Shown here piece by piece: positions 34,774-43,654 of a stretch of DNA of 64,000 bases; the first letter of the stretch is position 1; every line of letters starts with the position of its first letter. The notes under the pieces were generated by a model, which saw only the letters and a list, made by a program, of their open reading frames with translations, ran no database searches and was not told the DNA's origin. The stretch lies in the NCBI GenBank assembly GCA_043821115.1, contig JBDRDD010000024.1, positions 1 to 64,000 on the forward strand. The letters are read 5' to 3'. Both the position numbers and the translations under genes were made by a program. Source of the DNA: JBDRDD01 sp043821115 (GTDB lineage: Bacteria; CAYTYR01; UBA6262; DAOVJB01).

Positions 34774-36543
34774 ATGCTACTAAAGAGAACACATTCATGC
34801 GGTGAACTGGATGCTTCCAATATAGGTAAAGAGGTTATCTTGAACGGGTGGGTACACTCCCGAAGAGATCACGGGGGTCTGCTTTTTGTTGACCTGAGGG
34901 ATCGTGAAGGTATAACCCAGGTGGTTTTTGACCCGGAGAGTTCTTGTTTTTCCACTGCACAGGTTCTAAGAGGGGAATATGTCATAGCGGTAAAGGGCAA
35001 GGTTGAGAAACGTCCCTCGGGAACAGAAAACCCCAAACTTAAGACAGGGCAGATAGAAGTGCACGCCCAGGCAGTTGAAGTCTTAAATGTATCCAAGACA
35101 ACACCTTTTGAAATAGATGATAAGACAGAGGTTTCTGAGGACATACGTCTTAAGTATCGTTATCTTGACCTTAGGCGTACGGGTGTTCAGCAGAACCTTA
35201 TAACCCGTCATCGCATATGCTTTGCAATAAGGGAATTCTTGGACAAGAAAGGTTTTCTCGAGGTTGAGACTCCAATACTCACAAGGTCAACACCCGAAGG
35301 TGCACGTGATTACCTCGTCCCTTCAAGGGTCAATCCGGGCAGTTTTTTTGCGCTCCCCCAGTCCCCCCAGCTCTTCAAGCAGTTGCTCATGGTGTCCGGC
35401 TTTGAGAAGTATTTCCAGATATGCAAGTGTTTCCGCGATGAAGACCTGCGCCGTGATAGGCAGCCGGAGTTCACTCAGGTTGATATAGAGATGTCCTTTA
35501 TAGACGAGGAGGACATTTATAAGCTTATAGAAGGTTTGCTTGGGCATGTTTTTAAGGGTATCCTTGGTATGGAAATGAAGATTCCTTTCGAGCGTCTAAG
35601 TTACAAAGAGGCTATGGAGCGCTTCGGTAGTGATAAGCCCGATACACGCTTTGGCATGGAGCTCGTGGACATATCGGATATTGCGGGTGATTCTGATTTT
35701 AAGGTGTTTAAGAGTGTGCTTGAGAAGGACGGAAGTATAAAAGGCATATGCGTTCCCAGGGGAGGGGGCTCTTCGCGCAAGGATATTGATGATTTGACCA
35801 AGAAATCTGTTGAGTTAGGTGCCAAGGGGCTTGCCTGGATGAAGGTAACGCAAGACGACGTTGATTCTCCCATAAAGAAGTTCTTTAAGCCGGAGCATAT
35901 AAAGAAAATACTGGATAAAATGCAGGCCAAAAAGGATGATCTTTGCATTTTTGTCGCTGATAAAGCAGATGTAGCTTGCAGCGTTCTGGGAGACCTGCGT
36001 TTGCAGTTAGGGGATAAGTACAACCTTATAGATAAGAAAGCTTATAATTTCCTCTGGGTGGTTAAATTCCCGCTCCTTGAGTATAACGCTGAAGAGGATC
36101 GCTGGGATGCCAAGCACCATCCATTTACCTCGCCTGAGGTGGAGGATGTTGAGATATTCAAGACTGATCCCGGTGCTATTTTTGCACGCGCCTATGATAT
36201 CGTCCTAAACGGTCAGGAGATAGGCGGAGGAAGTATAAGGATACACAGGCGTGACGTTCAGGAAGCTATGTTTAATATATTGAACATCAGTCCTGAAGAG
36301 GCGAAGGAAAAATTCGGGTTTTTAATGCAGGCCCTTGAATACGGGGCGCCTCCTCATGGAGGTATTGCTCTAGGGCTCGACAGGCTTGTCATGATTATGT
36401 CCGGGGCGCGTTCAATAAGGGACGTAATAGCTTTTCCGAAGACACAGAAGGCTTTCTGCCTTCTTACGAATGCTCCCGCTCCTGTTAAGGACACGCAGCT
36501 CAAGGACTTAAGTATACGTTTGGACCTAGATGAGGAACAATAG
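34774..36543 (+). CDS. aspS: Aspartyl-tRNA synthetase
   Basis: 589 residues, bacterial length, with the OB-fold anticodon domain (~1-105, GWVHSRRDHGGLLFVDLRDR), class II core, and the bacterial GAD insertion (~290-415). Signatures: YRYLDLRR, FRDEDLRRDRQPEFTQVD (motif 2), GGGSIRIHRR, and motif 3 GIALGLDRLVMIMSG. It loads aspartate on tRNA-Asp. Whether it also charges tRNA-Asn cannot be decided here; no gatCAB or asnS gene is in the window. It precedes phoH by only 17 bases, so it probably leads the housekeeping operon. Confidence 0.98.
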   Translation: MLLKRTHSCGELDASNIGKEVILNGWVHSRRDHGGLLFVDLRDREGITQVVFDPESSCFSTAQVLRGEYVIAVKGKVEKRPSGTENPKLKTGQIEVHAQAVEVLNVSKTTPFEIDDKTEVSEDIRLKYRYLDLRRTGVQQNLITRHRICFAIREFLDKKGFLEVETPILTRSTPEGARDYLVPSRVNPGSFFALPQSPQLFKQLLMVSGFEKYFQICKCFRDEDLRRDRQPEFTQVDIEMSFIDEEDIYKLIEGLLGHVFKGILGMEMKIPFERLSYKEAMERFGSDKPDTRFGMELVDISDIAGDSDFKVFKSVLEKDGSIKGICVPRGGGSSRKDIDDLTKKSVELGAKGLAWMKVTQDDVDSPIKKFFKPEHIKKILDKMQAKKDDLCIFVADKADVACSVLGDLRLQLGDKYNLIDKKAYNFLWVVKFPLLEYNAEEDRWDAKHHPFTSPEVEDVEIFKTDPGAIFARAYDIVLNGQEIGGGSIRIHRRDVQEAMFNILNISPEEAKEKFGFLMQALEYGAPPHGGIALGLDRLVMIMSGARSIRDVIAFPKTQKAFCLLTNAPAPVKDTQLKDLSIRLDLDEEQ

Positions 36544-36560
36544 GCAAAAGGAGAATAAAA

Positions 36561-37511
36561 ATAGACACACGAATGATAACGCTGGCGAGCGCGGAAGAAG
36601 CTTTAGATCTTTTTGGGCAGTATGATGAGAATTTATCCCTTATTGAAAAGGAATTCTTGGTAACAATACTTGCCCGCGGCAATCAGCTTACTATAAAAGG
36701 GAACCAAAAGCAGCTTAAGAAGGCAGATGTGCTGCTGCGTGAGTTACTGTCTCAACTGCGAGACGGGCATGCTTTGGGCAGGTCTGAGGTTATGAGCCTC
36801 ATACAGGATATGCGCGATAACGGGGCAAATAACGCCGATATGAAAAATACTGTGTGCGTTACTTTTAAGGGCAAGCGTATTTCTGCCAAGGGTCCAACCC
36901 AGAAGAAATATATTGAGGCCATAGATAAATATGACTTGGTTTTCAGCATAGGGCCTGCGGGGACGGGCAAGACTTATCTCGCATGCGCCGCAGCGGTCGC
37001 CGCTCTTACCAAGGGAGAGGTGTCGCGCATAATACTTACCAGACCAGTGGTGGAAGCCGGGGAAAAACTAGGTTTTCTGCCGGGTGACCTTCAGGATAAA
37101 GTTGACCCATATCTGCGGCCTCTCTACGATGCTCTTTATGAAATGCTCGGGTATGAGAAATTCAAACGTCTGAAACGAGAGAGGTGCTTAGAGATAGTTC
37201 CTCTTGCATATATGAGAGGCAGGACTCTAAATGATGCGTTCATCATACTGGATGAGGCACAGAATACCTCAAGGGAGCAGATGAAGATGTTCCTTACGCG
37301 CCTGGGATTTGATATTAAGGCGGTAGTTACCGGGGATATAACGCAGATAGACCTTGAGAACAAGAGTACTTCGGGTCTTGTTCAGGTCCAGTCTATTCTT
37401 AGGAGTATTTCAGGGATCAAGTTTGTTTATTCCACACAGAAGGATGTAGTACGTCATCCGCTTGTCAAAAGTATTATCAGTGCATATCAAAAGCACGAAG
37501 AAAATACATAA
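36561..37511 (+). CDS. phoH: PhoH family ATPase with apparent non-AUG start
   Basis: A cytoplasmic P-loop ATPase of the PhoH/PhoL type, thought to act in RNA metabolism or ribosome assembly. Counted from ATA at 36561 (316 residues): Walker A GPAGTGKT (131-138) and Walker B IILDEAQN (D231, E232). An N-terminal KH-like part spans ~20-85. Start: AAAGGAG (36547-36553) is 7 bases from ATA (36561), 19 bases from the first ATG (36573) and there is no GTG or TTG between, so either the site is unusually far or AUA is used. The gene order phoH - 7TM-HD - ybeY - dgkA supports the assignment. Confidence 0.93.
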   Translation: MDTRMITLASAEEALDLFGQYDENLSLIEKEFLVTILARGNQLTIKGNQKQLKKADVLLRELLSQLRDGHALGRSEVMSLIQDMRDNGANNADMKNTVCVTFKGKRISAKGPTQKKYIEAIDKYDLVFSIGPAGTGKTYLACAAAVAALTKGEVSRIILTRPVVEAGEKLGFLPGDLQDKVDPYLRPLYDALYEMLGYEKFKRLKRERCLEIVPLAYMRGRTLNDAFIILDEAQNTSREQMKMFLTRLGFDIKAVVTGDITQIDLENKSTSGLVQVQSILRSISGIKFVYSTQKDVVRHPLVKSIISAYQKHEENT

Positions 37512-37526
37512 GAGGAAGTGATAAAA

Positions 37527-39017
37527 ATGGTTGATTGGAAAGAACCGGTCGGCAGACTCCTTACCAGTTTGTTGAAATTGGTTAAGGAATCTTCCAAACA
37601 GGAAGAAATATCAAAGAGGGCTAGGAAAAAGACCAGTTTTGCAAAGGCAGGCATACCGCGCTGGCTCCTGAGTGTCATATTTTTCGTTCTCATAGTGCTT
37701 ATAATGTTTGCCAAGGAGACGATGGATTGGACGCTCCTGGGTGGCTACGTTCTGATAGTGCTGATTTTTATGACTGTTATCGGCATATATATCTACAGGT
37801 ATTCTCCGAAGGTGCTTGGTGCAAAGGACAATATCATACTTGTTGGCATTATAATGATGCTTGTCATAATACTTGCAAAAGTGCAGTTCATTGCTGGTCT
37901 CTCACCTTACATTGTACCGGTTGCGATGGCTGGTATGCTTATAACGGTGCTCCTTGAAGCAAAACTAGCTTTTCTGATAGTTACGGCGCTCAGTATTCTT
38001 GTATGCATAATAAACCAGAATGAATTCAGTTTTTTCTTTGTATACCTTTTAGGGAGTTTTGCCGGGATATTCAGTGTCGTGAGGGTGCGTCACCGCATTA
38101 ACCTGGCCAGGGCTGGTTTGGTCATTGGAGGGATAAACGCCCTTGCTATTGTCGCCCTTAATATGCTTGAGGGTAACGTTGTCTTTGTAAAGGTGGGAAA
38201 CAGCATCGGATGGGGCGTCTTAAACGGTGTACTGTGTGCCGTTCTAAGTACAGGACTCCTGCCATATCTAGAGAACCTTTTCAAGATCACGACGGATATT
38301 CGTCTTCTTGAGCTGGCCGACTTTAACCAGCCGCTTCTCAAGCGCCTTATGCTGGAGGCTCCCGGGACATATCACCATAGTCTTATGGTAGGAAATCTTG
38401 CGGAAGCAGCTGCTTCCATAGTCGGGGCAAACCCACTGCTTGCAAGGGTCGGAGCCTATTACCATGACATAGGAAAGCTCGTTAAGCCTGAATATTTTGC
38501 GGAGAACCATCCTACTGTTTTCAGCAAGCACGAGGATCTCACTCCTCAGATGAGTACGCTGATTCTAATCTCTCACGTTAAACACGGTATTGAACTGGCC
38601 AGGGAGCATGGGCTCAATACTGATATTGTTGATATAATAGGACAGCATCACGGGACGAGCCTGGCTTATTTCTTTTACCAGAAAGCCCTTGAGGAGTATG
38701 AGCCTTCGAGCATACAGCAGCAGCAGTACCGTTATCCGGGTCCCAGGCCGCGTAGTCGTGAGGCCGCTATTATTATGCTTGCAGACGGGGTGGAAGCCGC
38801 TTCGCGTGTCCTGGAAGAACCTACGTATCCGCGTTTGCAGGAGTTAGTGCGTAAAATTATAAATAACCGTTTTATTGACGCGCAGCTTGACGAGTGTGAT
38901 CTTACGCTCAAGGATCTTCATCTTATAGGTGAGAAGTTTGTATTCATACTTACCAGTATGTTTCATGCCAGGGTAGAGTATCCTGAAGAGAATCCCGAGA
39001 AAGAATCCAATAAATAA
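37527..39017 (+). CDS. 7TM-HD domain phosphohydrolase (PgpH/YqfF-like), short form
   Basis: 496 residues from the ATG at 37527 (ribosome site AGAGGAAG; GTG at 37518 is too close to it). After a basic N-terminus come about seven membrane helices (~45-235) and a cytoplasmic HD domain (~255-440) with YHHSL, GAYYHDIGK (HD pair), HPTVFSKHEDL and QHHGT metal-ligand motifs. YqfF/PgpH proteins hydrolyse cyclic di-AMP. The usual members are ~700-870 residues because of a large extracellular 7TMR-HDED domain near the N-terminus; this protein lacks it and so has probably lost its outside sensor. It sits between phoH and ybeY as in Firmicutes. Confidence 0.9.
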   Translation: MVDWKEPVGRLLTSLLKLVKESSKQEEISKRARKKTSFAKAGIPRWLLSVIFFVLIVLIMFAKETMDWTLLGGYVLIVLIFMTVIGIYIYRYSPKVLGAKDNIILVGIIMMLVIILAKVQFIAGLSPYIVPVAMAGMLITVLLEAKLAFLIVTALSILVCIINQNEFSFFFVYLLGSFAGIFSVVRVRHRINLARAGLVIGGINALAIVALNMLEGNVVFVKVGNSIGWGVLNGVLCAVLSTGLLPYLENLFKITTDIRLLELADFNQPLLKRLMLEAPGTYHHSLMVGNLAEAAASIVGANPLLARVGAYYHDIGKLVKPEYFAENHPTVFSKHEDLTPQMSTLILISHVKHGIELAREHGLNTDIVDIIGQHHGTSLAYFFYQKALEEYEPSSIQQQQYRYPGPRPRSREAAIIMLADGVEAASRVLEEPTYPRLQELVRKIINNRFIDAQLDECDLTLKDLHLIGEKFVFILTSMFHARVEYPEENPEKESNK

Positions 39018-39469
39018 TGAAGTTCATAATAAACAACCTCCAGACCATACCTGTGCGTGAGTCTTATCTGATAGAGATCTTCAAGGCTATAAACACACAT
39101 TACAGGAGGCGTTTCAAACGTTATGAGGTCATCGTTAGTCTTGTTAATGATGCATATATTCGAAAGCTAAATAAACAGTTCCTTGGACGGGACAAGGCAA
39201 CTGATGTGATAGCCTTTCCGATGGAAGAGGAAATGGGATCAAGGGGAGGCAAATCAATTGTCCTTGGCGATGTTGTAGTTTCTGTACAAAGGGCCAGGGC
39301 ACAGTCTAAGCAGTTTAAGGTAAGCCTGCATGAGGAAATAGCGCTTCTTATAGTCCACGGAGTGCTGCATCTTTTGGGATATGATGACCTGAATCAGGCC
39401 GACGCATGCGTCATGCGGGGCAAGGAAACCCAGGTACTTGGCAAAATGAGGGGGAATAGGGGTAAATGA
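39017..39469 (+). CDS. ybeY: YbeY rRNA maturation factor with variant zinc motif
   Basis: 150 residues. YbeY proteins are zinc-dependent endoribonuclease-type factors for 16S rRNA 3' maturation and ribosome quality control. The fold is recognisable by LNKQFLGRDKATDVIAFPM and LGDVVVS. The metal motif is HGVLHLLGYDD: H114 and H118 are kept, but the third ligand, normally His at 124 (GYDH), is Asp. Asp can bind zinc, so the site may remain functional. The start codon overlaps the last base of the gene before it, and the stop overlaps the next start, which implies coupled translation. Confidence 0.93.
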   Translation: MKFIINNLQTIPVRESYLIEIFKAINTHYRRRFKRYEVIVSLVNDAYIRKLNKQFLGRDKATDVIAFPMEEEMGSRGGKSIVLGDVVVSVQRARAQSKQFKVSLHEEIALLIVHGVLHLLGYDDLNQADACVMRGKETQVLGKMRGNRGK

Positions 39470-40167
39470 AAGAACGAAAATTGTGGGAGAGCTTCAATTA
39501 CGCGATAGGGGGAATACTCTACGTTGTCAGGACGCAGAGAAGCATGCGTATTCATCTCATAGTAGCTGTTACTGTTTTTGTTCTCAGTCTTTTCCTTCAG
39601 CTTGAAAAGATAGAGGTCATTATCCTGGTCTTCGCTATAGCTCTTGTTCTTATAACGGAGATGTTCAACACGGCGCTTGAGTTGGTGGTGAACCTTATTA
39701 CCGACACTTATCATCCTCTAGCCAGGATATCTAAGGATATCGCAGCGGGGGCAGTGTTCTTTGCTTCTGTGAACGCGGTTGTGGTGGGATACCTCATTCT
39801 TTTCAAAAAGTATCTGAGGCCGGATATGGCACCGGTCCTATCCCGCGTCAAGCAGTCCTCCGAGTACATGACTTTCGCGTGCCTTATGATAGTGCTCATT
39901 TTCGTTGTTATACTGAAGGCATATTCAGGCAGGGGGACCCCTATGAAAGGTGGTCTTCCAAGCGGTCACAGTGCTGTTGCCTTCAGCGTGTTCACCGCGA
40001 CTGTCTTTATATCGCAGAATATACTGCTGTCGCTTCTTGTTATCATACTTGCGCTTTTGCTCGGGCACAGCCGTGTTACAAGCGGTGTGCACAGTTGGTG
40101 GGAGGTAATGGCGGGAGCGCTGCTTGGAATAGGCGTGACTACGCTACTGTTTCAGTTTTTCAATTAG
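39466..40167 (+). CDS. dgkA: Diacylglycerol/undecaprenol kinase fused to PAP2 phosphatase
   Basis: 233 residues, two membrane domains. Residues ~1-110 are a DgkA-type kinase (SFNYAIGG, then EMFNTALELVVNLI with the conserved E-x(2)-N-T-A-x-E). Residues ~130-233 are a PAP2 phosphatase (KAYSGRGTP, GGLPSGHSAVAF, then GHSRVTSGVHSWWEVMAG); the last motif has Glu where Asp is usual. The kinase phosphorylates diacylglycerol or undecaprenol, and the phosphatase part removes phosphate from lipid pyrophosphates. Both activities in one chain would let it manage the undecaprenyl-phosphate pool for wall and polysaccharide synthesis. Four-base overlap with ybeY. Confidence 0.92.
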   Translation: MKERKLWESFNYAIGGILYVVRTQRSMRIHLIVAVTVFVLSLFLQLEKIEVIILVFAIALVLITEMFNTALELVVNLITDTYHPLARISKDIAAGAVFFASVNAVVVGYLILFKKYLRPDMAPVLSRVKQSSEYMTFACLMIVLIFVVILKAYSGRGTPMKGGLPSGHSAVAFSVFTATVFISQNILLSLLVIILALLLGHSRVTSGVHSWWEVMAGALLGIGVTTLLFQFFN

Positions 40168-40209
40168 ATTAAGACATGTTAATTCTAGAGAAAGAGTGTA
40201 GATAGAAAA

Positions 40210-41463
40210 ATGATCTTTATGGTAGAGCTTGCTATTCTGGTTTTACTTCTTTTGCTCAGCTGTTTTTTTTCAGGAAGCGAAACTGCTTTGACATCTTTGG
40301 GTAAATTGAAACTAAAGCAGATGATAGAGCAAAAAAAGTCTTCTTCACTCAGTGTCTGGCTAAACAGTCCTAATAAACTTCTTGCCACGATACTTGTAGG
40401 AAATACCATCGTTAATCTGGCAGCGGCATCTCTGACGGCCTTTATGGCAATGGACTTGGCAGTGAGTCTTAAGATATCTGAAGGGATGGCTGTTATTATT
40501 GCGACAGCTGTTATAACGCTGGCTATACTTATCATAGGTGAGATAACACCGAAGACGTTTGCAAAGCATAATCCGGAGAAATTCGCTCTTCTTACTATTA
40601 AAAGCCTTGTGATGATGAATTTTTTACTCTCCCCGCTGGTAAAAGGATTAATCCTCATAACAAACCCCTTGGTGAAGCTATTGGGAGGGGATTTGTCCGG
40701 TGGGAGTTTGTTTATTACCGAAGATGAGATAAAGACACTCATCGATGTGGGTGAGAGAGAGGGGGCCATCGAAAAAGAAGAGCAGGAGATGATACACAGT
40801 GTGCTTAAGTTCGGCGATATACTCGTTCGCGAGGTTATGACGCCGCGGCTTGATATGGACTGTGTTAACCTGAGCAACGAAAAGGAGAAGATAATAGACC
40901 TTATCGTAGAGACCGGACACTCCAAGGTGCCTGTTTACAAGGATAACCTGGATAACATACAGGGTATCATTTATGTGAAGGATATCCTTAACTCATGGAG
41001 AAATAATACGCTTATTGCTATAGAAGACATGGTACATCCCCCTTATTACGTTCCGGAAACAAAGAAGGTAAACGCACTTCTTCGCGAATTTAAAAAAGGG
41101 GCGTTGCACATAGCTGTTGTTGTTGATGAATACGGTGTGACGGCCGGTCTTGTCACTGTTGAAGACTTGGTCGAGGAAATAGTAGGCGATATTATAAACG
41201 AGTATGACCTTGAGGAGATGGGTATAGAGCCGGCGGGAGACGGCGCTGTTCTTATCAAGGGGAAAACTGATATAAAAAAAGTAAATGAAAAACTAAAGAT
41301 ACAGCTTCCCAGTACTGATTTCAAAACAGTTAGTGGCTTCGTGGTAGACCTTATGGGGAAAGTACCGAAGGCGAAAGAAGAGGTAAAGTACAGGAATCTT
41401 ATTATAGAGATAGTGGACGTAGGAAGACGTCGCGTTAAACTCATAAAGATAAAGAAACTGTAA
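40210..41463 (+). CDS. CorC/HlyC-type CNNM and CBS domain protein
   Basis: 417 residues. A DUF21/CNNM membrane domain (~1-185, with SCFFSGSETALTSLGKLKLK and IGEITPKTFAKHNPE), then two CBS domains (~205-335, MTPRLDMDCVN and VVDEYGVTAGLVTVEDLVEEIVGDI), and a CorC_HlyC transporter-associated domain (~345-415). CNNM/CorC proteins export or help export Mg2+ (and, historically, were called hemolysins). The adjacent mgtE-like Mg2+ channel gene supports a role in magnesium balance. The ribosome site (AGAGTG) is weak. It occupies the place of cdd/era in the Firmicutes-like gene order. Confidence 0.93.
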   Translation: MIFMVELAILVLLLLLSCFFSGSETALTSLGKLKLKQMIEQKKSSSLSVWLNSPNKLLATILVGNTIVNLAAASLTAFMAMDLAVSLKISEGMAVIIATAVITLAILIIGEITPKTFAKHNPEKFALLTIKSLVMMNFLLSPLVKGLILITNPLVKLLGGDLSGGSLFITEDEIKTLIDVGEREGAIEKEEQEMIHSVLKFGDILVREVMTPRLDMDCVNLSNEKEKIIDLIVETGHSKVPVYKDNLDNIQGIIYVKDILNSWRNNTLIAIEDMVHPPYYVPETKKVNALLREFKKGALHIAVVVDEYGVTAGLVTVEDLVEEIVGDIINEYDLEEMGIEPAGDGAVLIKGKTDIKKVNEKLKIQLPSTDFKTVSGFVVDLMGKVPKAKEEVKYRNLIIEIVDVGRRRVKLIKIKKL

Positions 41464-41493
41464 CACTTTTTATTCATGAACAGGGGTAGTGAT

Positions 41494-42864
41494 ATGGAAA
41501 AGATACAGGAAATCGCATTATTCATACCAGAAATCAAACAACACTTAAAAGACAAGGATTATGCTTCGCTCAAGGAGGGTCTGAAGGAGATACATCCCGT
41601 TGACCTTGCCGGAGGCTGGAGGCATTTTACTCCTCTTGAGAAACTTCTTATCTTCAGGTTGCTTGTTTCCAGGCGCGCTGTCTCTGTTTTTGAAAACCTG
41701 TCTTTTGAGGAGCAGAACCATCTTATTAATAACCTTAAAAGCTCCGAAGTGGCGCAGGTTCTTGATGATATGGCGGCGGATGACCGTGCAGACCTCTTTG
41801 ACAGTTTATCCGAAAAGTCTATAAAAAAGCTCTTTTCTGTTATGAAAGAGGAAGAGGTCAAGGACGTAAGAGAACTTTTGACTTACGAGGAGTCCACAGC
41901 TGGTGGTCTGATGACAACCGAATTTGTGGAATTGAAGAAGGATATGAGCGCCAGGCAAGCACTGCTAACACTTCAGGAGGTTCATATAAAGCACACGGTA
42001 GAGTCTATATCCACCGTATATGTCACAGATGCTGAGCATCACCTTATCGGCGGAGTTTCGCTGCAGACACTGATAGGAACTCCTGCGAACATGCTCATAA
42101 GGGATATCATGGCTCCTGTCCAGGTTATAAGGGTTGGAGTCAACATGGACCAGGAAGAAGTTGCGCGGATATTCAGCAAATACGATCTTTTGAGTACTCC
42201 TGTTGTCAATAAGGATAACAAATTGCTTGGCATCATAACAATTGATGACATAGTGGATGTTATACATCAGGAAGCAACTGAGGACATGGTCAAGCTTGTC
42301 GGTACCGATGAAGAGGAACTGATAAGTAAATCCGTGTTCAAGATAGCAAAAATACGCCTTCCCTGGCTTTTTGCAAGCTGGTTCGGGGGTTTGTTCACCA
42401 TCTGGCTCATAGGGGCTTTTCAGGGTACCCTTGAGAAGGTTATAGTGCTTGCCGGGTTTATGCCTGTCATACTTGGCATGGGTGGCAATGTCGGTGCGCA
42501 GTCTTCCACCATTGTCGTGCGCGGGTTGGCTATGGGCCATATCGATGTGAAACATCTGTGGAATACCGTGTTTAAGGAGATCCGCATAGGTCTTCTTCTG
42601 GGAATAACATACGGGGTGTTACTGGGGCTTGTTGCATACTTCAAGTACGGCCTTGACATGCAATACAGGTTGCTGGGGGCTGTTGTTGGGCTCGGAATAT
42701 GCTCCTCGATGACCATCGCTGCCACTATCGGTGCCTTCATGCCACTTTTTTTTAAGCGTATCAATATAGACCCGGCAGTCGCAACAGGGCCTTTTGTTAG
42801 TACTACTACGGATATATTAGGTGTTCTTGTGTATTTCATGCTTGGAAGGATGCTGTTACTCTAG
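41494..42864 (+). CDS. mgtE: MgtE magnesium channel/transporter
   Basis: 456 residues from the ATG at 41494 (ribosome site AGGGGT); an in-frame ATG at 41476 lacks one. MgtE N-terminal superhelix (~10-125, DDMAADDRADLFDSL), two CBS domains (~130-250), a linking helix, and five membrane helices (~285-455) with ILGMGGNVGAQSSTIVVRGLA, and near the end DPAVATGPFVSTTTDILG. It admits Mg2+ when cytosolic Mg2+ is low; the N and CBS domains are the sensor in the family. It follows the CorC-like gene by 30 bases, so influx and efflux genes are paired. Confidence 0.97.
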   Translation: MEKIQEIALFIPEIKQHLKDKDYASLKEGLKEIHPVDLAGGWRHFTPLEKLLIFRLLVSRRAVSVFENLSFEEQNHLINNLKSSEVAQVLDDMAADDRADLFDSLSEKSIKKLFSVMKEEEVKDVRELLTYEESTAGGLMTTEFVELKKDMSARQALLTLQEVHIKHTVESISTVYVTDAEHHLIGGVSLQTLIGTPANMLIRDIMAPVQVIRVGVNMDQEEVARIFSKYDLLSTPVVNKDNKLLGIITIDDIVDVIHQEATEDMVKLVGTDEEELISKSVFKIAKIRLPWLFASWFGGLFTIWLIGAFQGTLEKVIVLAGFMPVILGMGGNVGAQSSTIVVRGLAMGHIDVKHLWNTVFKEIRIGLLLGITYGVLLGLVAYFKYGLDMQYRLLGAVVGLGICSSMTIAATIGAFMPLFFKRINIDPAVATGPFVSTTTDILGVLVYFMLGRMLLL

Positions 42865-42881
42865 GGGAAGCAAGGTGTGTT

Positions 42882-43649
42882 ATGGCTCTTGAAAAAGTAG
42901 ACGCGATAGTTTTGCGTTCAAGAGATCTGAGGGAAACTGATAAGATAATAACCCTTTACAGCAGGCAGTACGGTAAATTGCAGACTGTCGCAAAGGGATT
43001 AAAGAAAATACAAAGTAAACTCGCTTCAAGTCTTGAAATGTTTGATTTAAGTGAAGTGATGCTTTATATTAAGCCAAACAGAGGACTTTCAACAATTACC
43101 GGTGCATCGCTTAAGAGTTCTTTGTACAGGTTGAGGCAGGATATAAGGAGATTCTCTTGTGCTTCTCTGGTTGTTGAATTGACAGACAAGCTTATCAGGG
43201 AGAACCAGCCCAACGAAAATATATTCAGGCTTCTTGAGAAAGTACTCACTCTGATGCAGACAAGAGACCCGGAGTTGCTGGGTCTTTTCTTTATGGTGCA
43301 TCTGTTTGCGTCTCTTGGGTATAAGCTCCACGTTACGGAGTGTGTTTCATGCTCTGCACCGAGCGCGATGTCCGCAAGGTTCAGTTCCCGCGAGGGCGGT
43401 ACCCTGTGTCCGAAATGTTATTTCAGGGATACCGACAGTGTTGATATATCAAAAGAGTGTATATTATCCCTTCGCACTCTGCAGACAACGTCTATCTCAA
43501 AGATTGGCTATATTCCACTTCTTGCAAAGACAAAAAAAGAATTAAAAAACATTCTTGATTTTTATCTCGCTAGTCATTTGCCAAGGAAACTGAGTTCCAG
43601 AGGATTTATAGATAAGATTCAATCAGTAGTAGTGCAGACAGGAGGATGA
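42882..43649 (+). CDS. recO: DNA repair protein RecO
   Basis: 255 residues. An OB-fold N-terminus (~1-80: KVDAIVLRSRDLRETDKIITLYSR), a helical C-terminal domain, and a four-Cys zinc site C-x2-C-x(~20)-C-x2-C (CVSCSAP, then LCPKCYF). RecO anneals single-stranded DNA and helps load RecA with RecR. It stands directly before glyQ with a gap of 5 bases, the same arrangement as in many Firmicutes, but era, its usual partner upstream, is not here. Confidence 0.95.
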   Translation: MALEKVDAIVLRSRDLRETDKIITLYSRQYGKLQTVAKGLKKIQSKLASSLEMFDLSEVMLYIKPNRGLSTITGASLKSSLYRLRQDIRRFSCASLVVELTDKLIRENQPNENIFRLLEKVLTLMQTRDPELLGLFFMVHLFASLGYKLHVTECVSCSAPSAMSARFSSREGGTLCPKCYFRDTDSVDISKECILSLRTLQTTSISKIGYIPLLAKTKKELKNILDFYLASHLPRKLSSRGFIDKIQSVVVQTGG

Positions 43650-43654
43650 GTTAA

